Below, one piece after another: positions 8,965 to 18,500 of a DNA stretch of 64,000 nt (position 1 is the first letter of the stretch; each line of letters opens with the position of its first letter). The stretch spans positions 4,057,436-4,121,435 of the forward strand of contig NZ_KQ976354.1 in assembly GCF_000346485.2 (NCBI RefSeq), in the 5' to 3' direction. This DNA is from Scytonema hofmannii PCC 7110. GTDB taxonomy: Bacteria; Cyanobacteriota; Cyanobacteriia; Cyanobacteriales; Nostocaceae. The notes below the pieces were generated by a model. It had not been told where the DNA came from and did no database searches. It worked only from the letters and a program-made list of their open reading frames with translations. Made by a program: the position numbers and the translations under genes.

Positions 8965-9001
8965 GTTCTGTTGCTGTAGACTGCTTTTTAAGCATCCTCC
9001 C

Positions 9002-9193
9002 TAGAGCGTCGGTCTAGTAGAAGTAGTTGACATAAAATGCAGGATATGAGTCTCGTGTAAATCGAACTTTTAGGCGCTCAGGTTTTATGCGCTCGCTAAA
9101 AACTAGATCTAAAAATTTAGCCTGAAATAGGCGGTTTAACTTATACACATAATTCTATTTTTGTCAACCGTTATTATTTAACTGACGCTCTAG
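9002..9193. repeat. Miniature inverted-repeat element, CTAGAGCGTCGGT family
   Basis: Terminal inverted repeats CTAGAGCGTCGGT (9002-9014) and ACTGACGCTCTAG (9181-9193) differ at one base. The same terminal motif bounds the elements at 31380-31741 and 41513-41640. The interior differs from those copies and holds no gene. The rest of the 8965-9290 gap contains nothing else recognisable. Confidence 0.55.
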
Positions 9194-9290
9194 TAAAGTT
9201 TGTGGTGAAAATGAAACTTGTTCCTGAAGGCACTCGGAAAATGACGTGAATTTTAAGTGTAGGTTACATACCACAAACTGGAGACAAAGT

Positions 9291-9663
9291 ATGATCGGTC
9301 ACTCCTCTCAGCGGACAATCGAGCTGAGTATTTTTGCTTTCTTCTGTTTTAGCCCAATAGCTTGTTCACTTGTGTATCCGAGGAGGATCGTCGGTTTTAC
9401 GCTCTAAGCCAGGAAGACATAACGCAATAGTAGGAGAACTTCCAGAGGACACAAAGGTGAATCTTATTTCTCAAAGAAATAACAAGAAAACAATGACTAC
9501 AACTGCTATTAATGAATATACTGCCATTCCACATGAGATGACCACAACGATTACCGATCAATATACTGGAAGTCGAGGTGAGTGGATAAAAGTCAGAGCT
9601 CAAACAGACGCAGAAGGTTATGTCTTAACAAGTCAAATAAGACCCTGCTTCACGCATCCCTAA
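9291..9663 (+). pseudogene. SH3-type lipoprotein, frameshifted after the lipobox
   Basis: The ATG at 9291 has a well-placed GGAG and begins a signal peptide with a hydrophobic core and a lipobox-like SPIAC. That frame soon stops (about 9405). The next frame, open from 9370 to 9663, reads CIRGGSSVLRSKPGRHNAIV and then GEWIKVRAQTDAEGYVLTSQ, typical of a bacterial SH3 domain. Deleting one base near 9369-9372 would join signal and domain into one secreted protein of about 120 residues. Such SH3 lipoproteins bind the cell wall or partner proteins. As written it is broken. Confidence 0.6.
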
Positions 9664-9699
9664 TGAATTGCCTTGCAGATAACTTTATTAAGAATGATT

Positions 9700-9750
9700 A
9701 ACTACAACATAAATTCATTCTGTAACACGATAAAGACTCTTGTTCTGTTC
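9700..9750 (-). pseudogene. Scrap of the DUF1998 helicase C-terminus
   Basis: Roughly 50 bases match the 3' end of the helicase gene at about 12597-12650, sharing ACTACAACATAA, TTCTGTAACAC and flanking bases at about three quarters identity. On the minus strand the helicase ends YCVTERSYVVVTELEV; the scrap reads YRVTE-stop-IYVVVN. It is fused to an antitoxin-like start, showing that this stretch is rearranged helicase-locus DNA. Confidence 0.6.
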
Positions 9751-9858
9751 CTCGGCTAGTGCGATCGCACGCTCATTTTCTTCATCCGTTTTAATTACCT
9801 TGGGTTGATATTCAACCAGTAAATTGGTATAACTTTCTGGATTAATAGTAAGGGTCAT
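9715..9858 (-). pseudogene. Truncated HigA-type antitoxin (47 aa)
   Basis: Reads MTLTINPESYTNLLVEYQPK and then VIKTDEENERAIALAE. It is nearly identical to the start of the antitoxin at 12192-12437, then diverges into the helicase scrap and stops at TGA (9715-9717). The HigA helix-turn-helix family normally continues through LLIALSEKYEDE, which is missing here. Its ATG lies inside the 3' end of the toxin remnant, the overlap expected of a higBA operon. Non-functional as antitoxin is the likeliest reading. Confidence 0.6.
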
Positions 9859-10006
9859 TTGTCCACTTATCTTTGTCGTATTCGGCATGAGTTAAAACAT
9901 ATTTAATAAAAATTGTGGCTTCTGGATAGATAATATCTACTATTAAGCGATACTTGTGACTGTAAGTGCGATCGCCTCTTTGGAAAGCTGCGTATTTTAA
10001 CCACAT
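9842..10006 (-). pseudogene. C-terminal remnant of a HigB-type toxin (54 aa)
   Basis: Open from an internal ATG at 10006. It carries the HigB C-terminal signature HKYRLIVDIIYP followed by FIKYVLTHAEYDKDKW. HigB toxins are ribosome-dependent mRNA interferases of about 95-100 residues; the N-terminal half is absent. The last codons (TNDPYY) overlap the ATG of the antitoxin remnant, preserving the toxin-first order of higBA. Confidence 0.6.
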
Positions 10007-10063
10007 TTCCCCTACTAGTTGCTAAGATTGATGTATTGCGCTCGTTTAAAACTTTAATTTTAC

Positions 10064-10417
10064 ATGACAACCATGCCACAGAAGGCTAATTTGAAGATAA
10101 ATATCTTATTAGAGAATAAAAATGATAGGGTAATTGCTTCTGCCCTAGAGCTTCCCTCTTATCGAGTGGAAGCTACTACTCGCGAGGTAGCACTTGAAAC
10201 CCTTGAGCAACTCTTAGCGACTCACCTTAAAGATGCAGAAATTATTCCTGTAGAGATTAATATGTCTGAAGCTACAGATGAAGAAAATCCTTGGATTAAG
10301 TTTGCAGGCTTTTTCAAAGACGATCCATATTTTGCTCAAATTGCAGAAGCAATTCGAGCTGAAAGGGAGTCAAACGATGATTCAGAGGTTGACCCCTCCT
10401 TGTACATGGTTGAGTAG
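10064..10417 (+). CDS. VapB-like antitoxin partner of the PIN toxin (117 aa)
   Basis: A small acidic protein ending 8 bp before the PIN-domain toxin start. The N-terminal half (ALELPSYRVEATTREVALET) is a compact fold resembling the HicB-like sheet. The C-terminal half (NPWIKFAGFFKDDPYFAQIA, then EAIRAERESND) is the toxin-wrapping tail typical of cyanobacterial antitoxins placed before vapC. Starts at 10064 or at the ATG at 10073 are both possible. It should bind and neutralise the toxin and repress the operon; this is inferred from pairing. Confidence 0.75.
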   Translation: MTTMPQKANLKINILLENKNDRVIASALELPSYRVEATTREVALETLEQLLATHLKDAEIIPVEINMSEATDEENPWIKFAGFFKDDPYFAQIAEAIRAERESNDDSEVDPSLYMVE

Positions 10418-10425
10418 TTCATGTC

Positions 10426-10863
10426 ATGAGTCGATTTATACTAGACACAGACCATGTTTCATTATGGTTTCGAGGTCATTCCTCAATTTGTGCTAGAGCC
10501 GCGCAATCTTCATCTAATATTGCAGTTACGATTGTCACGGTTCAAGAGCTGTTTAATGGATGGGTTGTTAATATCAATAATCCCTCCTCTGCCAAGAATT
10601 TAGTCGAGCTGTACACAAGGTTCTGGGCAACGGTAGAGTTTTTGCAAAGCGTAAAGATATTAAATTTTGATGCGGCGGCTGACACACAATATTGGCAGCT
10701 ACTTAAGGAGTATCCCCCGCTCCGCAAAAATCGAATTCAGAAAGATGTGCGGATTGCAGCGATCGCCCTCTCGGTCAATGGTGTTTTAGTGACTCGCAAC
10801 CAGCGTGATTTCTCGCAAGTCCCAGGCTTGCTCTTGGAAGACTGGACACAAAATACTGTCTAA
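10426..10863 (+). CDS. vapC: Type II toxin, PIN-domain ribonuclease VapC (145 aa)
   Basis: Starts MSRFILDTDHVSLWFRGH. PIN-domain acidic residues are in place: Asp7 in FILDTD, Glu in VTVQELFNGW, Asp in KDVRIAAIA, and the C-terminal pattern VLVTRNQRDFSQVPGL. VapC toxins cleave specific RNAs, often tRNA or rRNA. Full length for the family with no lesion, and the antitoxin is immediately upstream. In this heavily damaged stretch it is one of the few intact genes, as expected if the toxin-antitoxin pair resists loss. Confidence 0.88.
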   Translation: MSRFILDTDHVSLWFRGHSSICARAAQSSSNIAVTIVTVQELFNGWVVNINNPSSAKNLVELYTRFWATVEFLQSVKILNFDAAADTQYWQLLKEYPPLRKNRIQKDVRIAAIALSVNGVLVTRNQRDFSQVPGLLLEDWTQNTV

Positions 10864-10890
10864 GCCTGGATAGATCTATCTCAAATCTTA

Positions 10891-10911
10891 TGAATCTTCT
10901 AAAACCTCAAT
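10891..10911 (+). repeat. 21-bp exact match to the helicase gene interior
   Basis: The 21 bases here are identical to 12851-12871 inside the DUF1998 helicase gene, where they encode part of the C-terminal region. Directly after the match, IS4-type transposase coding sequence begins, so this marks a recombination junction. An exact 21-base match by chance within 64 kb is unlikely. Confidence 0.5.
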
Positions 10912-12016
10912 TAGTGAAGCCCGTCAACGCACTGGATCTGCAGTGATGACTCGTTTGTTTGAGATGGTAGCTAAACCATTAGCAACGATTTTAACACCGG
11001 GTGCTTTTTTGGGAGGATTGCGAATCATGGCCTTAGACGGAACAGTTTTTGATATACCTGACACAGTTGAAAATGCCAGAGTCTTTGGTTATCCAGGTTC
11101 TCCCAAAGGTACACATCCAGCATTCCCGAAAGCGAGATTAGTTTTCTTGCTAGAAGCAGGTACTCATTTAATTATCGATGCCTTCATCAGTCCATATCGA
11201 ATTGGGGAAAGAAAAGGGGCTTTAAAACTCTTACGAAGCGTTGGTTCTGGTATGTTACTAATGTGGGACTCTTGATTGCATTCTTTCAAGATGGTTTACG
11301 CAGCCATCAATCAAAAGTGCCATTTTCTAGGTCGAGTCCCAGCCAATGTAAAATTTGAAGTTGTCAAGACTTTAGCCGATGGTTCGTATTTGTCATGGAT
11401 TGCACCTGATGGCAAATCTAAAAAGAAGGGTGCGACGCGAATTCAAGTTCGCGTGATTGAATATGTGATTGAAGAAAACGGCACTGAACAAGTTTACCGT
11501 TTGATTACCGATTTGATGGATATTAGCACCTATCCGGCATTGCTTCTAGCACAAGAATATCATCAACGCTGGGAAGCAGAAACCACATTGGATGAATTAA
11601 AAGTTCATCTAAACGGTCGCAAAACTCCTGTCCGCTCCAAGAATCCTCGTGAGGTGATTCAAGAAATTTATGGTTGGTTATTAGCACATTATTGCATACG
11701 TTCTCTCATGTTTCAAAGCGCAACGCTAGTTGGAATTTCTCCTTTACGTTTAAGTTTTACTGGTAGCCTACGCGTGATTCGACGTGCCATTCCTCAATTC
11801 CAACAAAATCTTGACAATTCTAAGAATCTCAACATATATTTTAGCTGGCTAATGGAGGAAATATTAGACTTAGAAATCCCCCCACCACAAAACAGAACTA
11901 ATCCAAGAGTCGTCAAGAAAACTCGCTCAAAACATAAAAGTAAAAAACGATGTCATAGAAATAATGGGACTCAACGACAACAACTCTCTTTCTTAATTTT
12001 TCCAGCCGCTAGTTAA
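10912..12016 (+). pseudogene. IS4-family transposase, 5'-truncated and with an in-frame TGA
   Basis: The frame is open from about 10912 (SISEARQRTGSAVMTRLFEM), through the ATG at 10943, to TGA at 11273-11275, and resumes in the same frame to 12016. Conserved features are LGGLRIMALDGTVFDIPDT (first Asp), the DAFISPY region and the YHQRWEAETTLDELK motif with the catalytic Glu. Roughly 100 N-terminal residues expected for the family are missing at the junction with a helicase-derived 21-mer. No terminal inverted repeats were found. The element is dead: one internal stop plus a lost front. Confidence 0.85.
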
Positions 12017-12191
12017 TAGAATTTCTGTTTGTCATTAAAGCCAAGTCTTCATTCTCAATTGATCGTTTAACGTTTTCAGTATTGGTTTTCAATTAACAAT
12101 CAGGTTTGTTTGACAGAGCTAAATTCACTACTGTCACAAGTATCTTATCGGTTGTTTTGTTCTCGGAAATAAAACGCGAACATATTAGTCT

Positions 12192-12437
12192 TTATTTCAC
12201 CCCCCATTTCTCCTTAACCGAGCAGTATTGCATCGGGTATTGCTCATCCTCATATTTTTCGCTCAAAGCAATCAAAAGTTCAAATAAAGCAAATTCTTCT
12301 GCTGTTTTATTTTGACGATGCGCCAGATCCTCAGCTAGTGCGATCGCACGCTCATTTTCTTCATCAGTTTTAATTACCTTGGGTTGATATTCAGCCAGGA
12401 AATTGGCATAAATTTCTGGATTAATAGTAAGGGTCAT
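12192..12437 (-). CDS. Orphan HigA-type antitoxin with altered C-terminus (81 aa)
   Basis: Starts MTLTINPEIYANFLAEYQPK and includes the HigA-like stretch AEEFALFELLIALSEKYEDE. No toxin gene precedes it; the upstream 140 bp holds only a short repeat (CATCTGCGTTTATCTGCGG). Its tail QYPMQYCSVKEKWGVK departs from the family, because the 3' end runs into a repeat (ACCGAGCAGTATTG) also present near 34446. It is a paralogue of the truncated copy at 9715-9858. It might still bind a toxin encoded elsewhere, or be decaying. Confidence 0.6.
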   Translation of the reverse strand: MTLTINPEIYANFLAEYQPKVIKTDEENERAIALAEDLAHRQNKTAEEFALFELLIALSEKYEDEQYPMQYCSVKEKWGVK

Positions 12438-12580
12438 TTTTCCGTTCCCTTTAATAATGAAGTATAGATTTATCCGCGTTCATCTGCGTTTATCTGCGGT
12501 TCCATAACTGCATTAACATTTTGACCAAGAGGCTTGACATAAAAGCATATGTACGCATCTTTTGTATAGATACTTATCCC

Positions 12581-15500
12581 TTACACCTCCAACTCAGTGA
12601 CTACAACATAACTTCGTTCTGTAACACAATAGAAATCCCTTGCTCTTGGCTCTAAAAAGTCAATCCCCTTATCAAATAAGACCTGAAATTTCTGTCCGTC
12701 TTTTTGATAGACTTCAAGTTCTCGTGCGTGAGGAAAATGGACGCGATGTTGCCAAGGTCGAACAATTATATTTAGAGAAACTCCCCTTTCTTTGAGTTTG
12801 CTCAGAGCTAATTCGAGTTGGTGTTTTCTCTGTTTCTGTGTTTCTCCTTGTGAATCTTCTAAAACCTCAATGGTCACAGAAGAATTTTTATTCAGCCCAT
12901 CACTTTGTAACAGATGGGCAAGAATTTTAGCTCCTTTTTCATTTAAGTAGCGATCGCGATACACTATCTGGCTGAGACTACCTAACAAAACTTTGTCTAA
13001 TCCCAGTTTATGACGCAACTGAGGTAATGTTAAATCTCCCCAATTTCTATCTGGGAATGCGACTGAAGTTTGTGGATCTTCGAGTTCTTTAGCTGTCACT
13101 AACTTGGCTTGTGATCGCAAACCCTGTAATCTTTGAAAAACAGTACTGACTCCTTCATAGCTTCTTGTTTGAAACCATTCCCATATACCAATCTCTGAAT
13201 TTTGATGAAGTTGCAAAGCAATCCGGTTTTGTTGCTCGGTATTCAGACACAAAATTGGCAAAGCGCTAACGGGAGTTTTATAAAGTTTAAGCAATCCTTG
13301 GTCTATCCACTGTCCCAAGCGTTTGTAGAACACCTGTAGATAAGTTTTTTCTGACTCCGAAGCAACACCACGCGCTTCTAGTAACTGATTGACAATTAAT
13401 TCTAATGGAATTTTGCTACGTTGCATTGAGTAAACAATATCTTCTAACAATGCAAACCAAGATAACGGTGAATTATTGTTTAAATTATACCTATCTAACA
13501 AACTTGGTAAATAAATTGTACTCACTTCACTCGCCCTTCGCGAGACTGCAGGTAAGCGATCTGCCATCTGAGCTAATTGCACGCGAGACGCATGAGGAGC
13601 AAAGTTTTGTAATTCTGGATCGGGAGCAAGTTTTTCTACTAAAGGTCTTAGAAAGTCAGCTATTAAATTCCGTTTTAACTCAGCATGAAATGGCTGATTT
13701 GAATAAGTTCTCAAACAATCGTAACAACTCGTATCGCAGCTACAAGTGGTAACAATTTGATAAGCTAACTCTAGTACCTGTTGAAAATTGTCTGCAATTC
13801 GTTTGCTATAACCAGCGCCTCCTGGCACGTTATCATATATAATAATCTCAGCCAATCCATCAGTTAAAGGTCTAAACAATCCATCGAGTTCTTGTCGTGG
13901 AATATCAATAGCTTGAGCGGCGGCGGCTAGTAAAGCGTAAGTGAGAGAACGCCAAAAATCCAAGCCATTAGTTGCTTGATTGGCAGTGTTTGTAACTGAT
14001 GAAACGGTATTGCTATCCCTATAATTAACAACTTTGCCAAAAAGCAAATTAGGTTTGGTATCTCTATCAAATCTTATTTTGAGTAGATCGCTGCGGAATT
14101 CATGACCTAGATGAAGCAGTTCATAACCTCCTTTACATTCTCTCCCAGTAATAGGGTGATTGTGAATCAGCAGTTGAGATGGCGAAGGAGTTGAGGGCTT
14201 TTTACCCTTAGGCTTACTATTATTTGTTTGGTTCGCTATTTGAACCCTCTCACTTAAGTTGTAACCGCAAGTTTTACAAATCGCAAAACCTTGCTTGTTG
14301 AATCCTTTACCGGGTGCTAATCCTTGGTTTGCAAGGAAGAACCTTCCGCCTTGACTGGTTGTGAGAAAATAAAAGCCAGAATGAGAAAATTCTTCTGCTT
14401 TTTCTCCTTCACCTGCTAAGAAAACCTGAGATGTTGGTTGGCGTTGGGGTTTGGTGTATGGAGTCACTTTTGGAGTTGCTGTCCACTCCGTACAGAAAGC
14501 TTTGGGAACTTTATATGCTTTCATTTTCTTAGCAGCTGTTGAGGGTTCTACATTACAGACAGGACACTCATCGATCGCAACTGGCTGATTTGAGCGAAGA
14601 AAATGATTGCAATTGTGACAAATCCAGTAGTATTCTTGCTCTAAATCTCCTGGTCTGACAATTGCTACGCTTTGATAAACTCGGTCATCTACAATTATTT
14701 CTTGACCAGGTGCATATTCACCCAGGGCTAAACGGCGATCGCGTTCCAGTCTGTGTTTCCCTTGAGAGGATTTGTACTCATTGCTTTCACCTGTCAGTAA
14801 ACGCACGACATCTATAGGGAAACCGTAAATTGGCAAAATACTGGCTTGCACTAATTCATCATGAAGTCGGCGTTTGGCAATTTTATCAAGCTCATCTTCA
14901 ACACTATCGCGCCGCTTTTCGAGCACCTTGCGTTTTTTGCGATCGCTTTCTGCGCTAATGTCTTGCAGAATATTTTGCAGTAGTGATGTCAGTCCGTTCC
15001 AGTCTCCAAGCTGCTCTCGCTCAAAATTTGATAGTGCTTCCAAAAACAGATCGATAACGTTTTGAGCAGTCCCTACACTCTTCAGTCGCTTAATCCAAGA
15101 TTTTGCAATGGAACGAGCGCGATCACTATCCAACCATTCCTGAAACTCACAAAACAGTGAAGTTGCAGGCGAGCTAAAATTTTCAGCAGAATAGTTTTGT
15201 GGTAAACTGAAGAAATCGCCAATTTTGACTTCCTCTGCACCTACATTATGAATTCTCAAAAACTCAGCTAGTAACTCAGATCGGAGGTGACGCTGTTGAA
15301 TTTGAAGGTTACCCACATCTAATTTAGGAATTTGATTGCTACCTGCTATGAGCTTTTCTGGCTGCTCAAAATAAAATCGATCGTGAGGACGCCGCTGTCC
15401 GTACATTAAAGTAATTGCAACACCGTCAGTACGCCTTCCCGCACGTCCAGCCCTTTGCTGATAATTACTGACATGAGGTGGAAAATTCCGCAAAACGACG

Positions 15501-18500
15501 GCTTGGAGTTCCCCTATGTCTACTCCCATCTCTAAGGTTGTCGAACAACTGAGCATATTGATTTGTCCGCGTCGAAAACGATTTTCCCGTTTTTCTAATT
15601 CACCAACACCTAGCTGTGCTGTGTGTTCTTGCGATCGCAACGGTAACGGCGCTCGATGTTTGATAAGATGCTGTTGATAATGCTCGTTTGTGACTCGTGT
15701 CATTTTTTCGCAAGAGTAAGGTTGAAGCTTCCCTTGACACTTATATGACGGACATCCAAAGACATTAATTGTTGGTTTATCTACTTTCGATAAACCAGGA
15801 ACGTGAGCAATGTGCTGACAAGAACTACATTGATACCAATCTTCCTCTGTGTTCTGAAGATTCAATTTCATCCAATTGAGTTGATAGCCATTTTTAGCAC
15901 TGACTAATAAACGAGAATCTTTAAGCTGCTGAAAAAGCCAAGTTAACTTTTCTCGACTTGGAAATCTTTCCCCAAATAGCTGAAAATAATACCAGCCCAG
16001 ACGATTTTGGGCTGCGCTCACTTTTCCGTCTTTTCTCCACTTTGGCAAAAATGAAGGAGAATCTTGAAATTTTTTCCTTTCTTCTGGTGATTTTTCCAGA
16101 AACAAATAATTTTTAGATTTTCCTTGAACGTCCACCATCTCTGGACGAACATTCTCAACACCACCAGTTTCAGGAAAGTACCGCGATGCACCATCAATAC
16201 TCACAATTCCCGTGCGGCGAATAATATCTGTAAGCACTGTCAAGAAAATTTGTGCTTCATCTTTGGAAATTTCAAATTGAGTAGATACTAACTCAATCAG
16301 GCGTTCATCTAAAGATTCAAGATGACAAGCCAAAACCGTAAATGCTTCTAATGTATAACGACGGTTAAAAGGTAAAGCAAATTCTCGGAGTAATAGCTCC
16401 TTCGCACGTGCTTCAGAAGCATCTTGGCAATCTTTCTTATTGTCTAGACTCTCCTCATCTTCTGGAAAATAGCTAAGGTAGTTACGTCGTGAATCTCGGT
16501 CAGGGTGGGGAATTGATGTTTCTAAAAATAAGAGTTTTAATTGGTTAATGACTTGAGACATTGAAGTAATATTATCGTTATCTTTGACTTCTTCAAAAGC
16601 TCTCCAAATCATTTGACGGTAAAGGATTTCTGTATGATTTCGCTGATAATCAGAAGCAAAAAATGCAGCATCTTGGCGACCATCAGAAAAAGTCAAGAGT
16701 TTTCGTTTGGTAGCACCTCCTTGAATAGCTTCTGATTCTGGTAAAATCTTAAAAAGACTATCAATCATAGCCTCTAAAGGTTCATCAGTGTAAGCAACAA
16801 AACGATTAATTGCTTGAGCGCGAATCGGTCTCGTACCACAAGCCGCACACTTGGGAAGGTAGCATCCTTCTAAATCTTTGGCATTGTTTTGAGAATGACG
16901 ATACCAAGCTAAATGAAATTCACCTTGTCCTTGAGATTTTTGTGAAAAGGTTTCATTGGAGGGAATCCCAATCCAACCATTTCGCTGACGTATTGTAAAA
17001 GTTTGTGGTGCGGAAGAACTAATTTCCTCTTCTATTTCACCAATCTCCTCGTCTTCTATGACGCTGTCTAAAACCCCTGAAGTCAGGGTGTAAATGTTTT
17101 TATGATTTTCTTTTTCTCGCAATCCTTGATTCGATCTAGGAAGAGATTCTAATTTAGATGAATTATTTAGTTGAGTGAAAGTATAAGCTTGACCGCATTG
17201 AGCGCAACTACCCAACTCTAAAACTGGTGCGGTACAGTAATCGCAAGTTATCTTTTCATTTAAATAAAGACGACCGTAACGTGGTGACTGTGGATAGTCT
17301 GGATCGCATTCTACACCAGAACAATCGGGATTAATACAAGCATAAACACCTTCTAAACTCCGAAAAAGAAGATGCAGACGAACTGGTAATAAAGGCAAAT
17401 CTTCAGGATTTTCACGCGCTAGAGTGCCTAATTGTAGTAGATTAGATAGTGCTACTTTGGCATCTGTATCATCAACTTGTCCATCTAAAGTGAAAGGGAG
17501 ATTGATGCACCATAATTCTTGCGATCGCGCAACGTGTTCCCATTGTTGGGGTTGACGGCTGAGGAGATCGATGAGTCGATGTAAGAGAGGATGTTGTTTG
17601 AGAGCAAACCAAAGAAATTTATGTATATTGCCTTGGGCTTGAGATTGTGCTGATGCTAATTGTCCTTGTGGGGTGATATTGCCAAGTACATCCGACCACT
17701 GCTCAATATTATCATCAAGATTGGGGAGTTCTAGAATTCTCAAAAAGTTAAAGACTTCTTGATGACTGAATTCAGAAGGTAAAACATAAGGGCTACCCAA
17801 TCTTTCTGTAGCTGTAACGCGGCTACCTCGAATAACCTGACTAAATGGCTCATGAAAAAAATCCTCAGCGAACTGCAAGACTTGCTTATCGACTAATGCA
17901 TCTCCCAAGCTCGCACTTGTAGCAATACAGCGTATTTGTCCGGGTTTTTCTATACCGATTGCTACCTTTAAACGCTCTAATAGCATGGAGACTTCGCTAC
18001 CAGTAGAGCCGTTATAAGTATGTGCTTCATCTACAACTAACATTTTAAACGTTGATGTTGATACCCCAAAAATTTCGTTGCGTTCCTTTGGGCGAATCAA
18101 CATATGTTCTAGCATTGAGTAGTTTGTGACCAATATGTGAGGTGGTTTTTCCCAAATCTCTTCACGGGAAAGACACTGAACTTTAAGAGTTTTTTCAATA
18201 GCTTTATCGATTAATTTTTCCCGACTGTGGAGTTTTAAATTTTTTATTTCCGTTTCTGTAAATAACTCCTCAAGTTCCTTATATTCGTAAGCTGCAAATT
18301 CTTGCTCTAGCGCCTCTAGGGCTTTTTCTTTCTTTGTTTCTGTCCGGCTTGTATAAAATCCAAATCGAATTTTTATCGTTGTTTGACGACAGAGCAACTT
18401 TCGCAGACGCTTAACTTGATCGTTCACCAAAGCGTTCATGGGATACAAAATCAACGCTCTGACCCCTGAGATCAATACTTCTGTCTCCTCTTTAAGAAGC

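Noticed and set aside
12465-12505. CATCTGCGTTTATCTGCGG stretch as a regulatory site
   Set aside because: Similar sequence occurs near 19875, 41385 and 46405 at unrelated genes; it is a dispersed repeat.
13405-13752. 115-aa plus-strand frame inside the helicase gene
   Set aside because: Antisense shadow of a conserved coding region.
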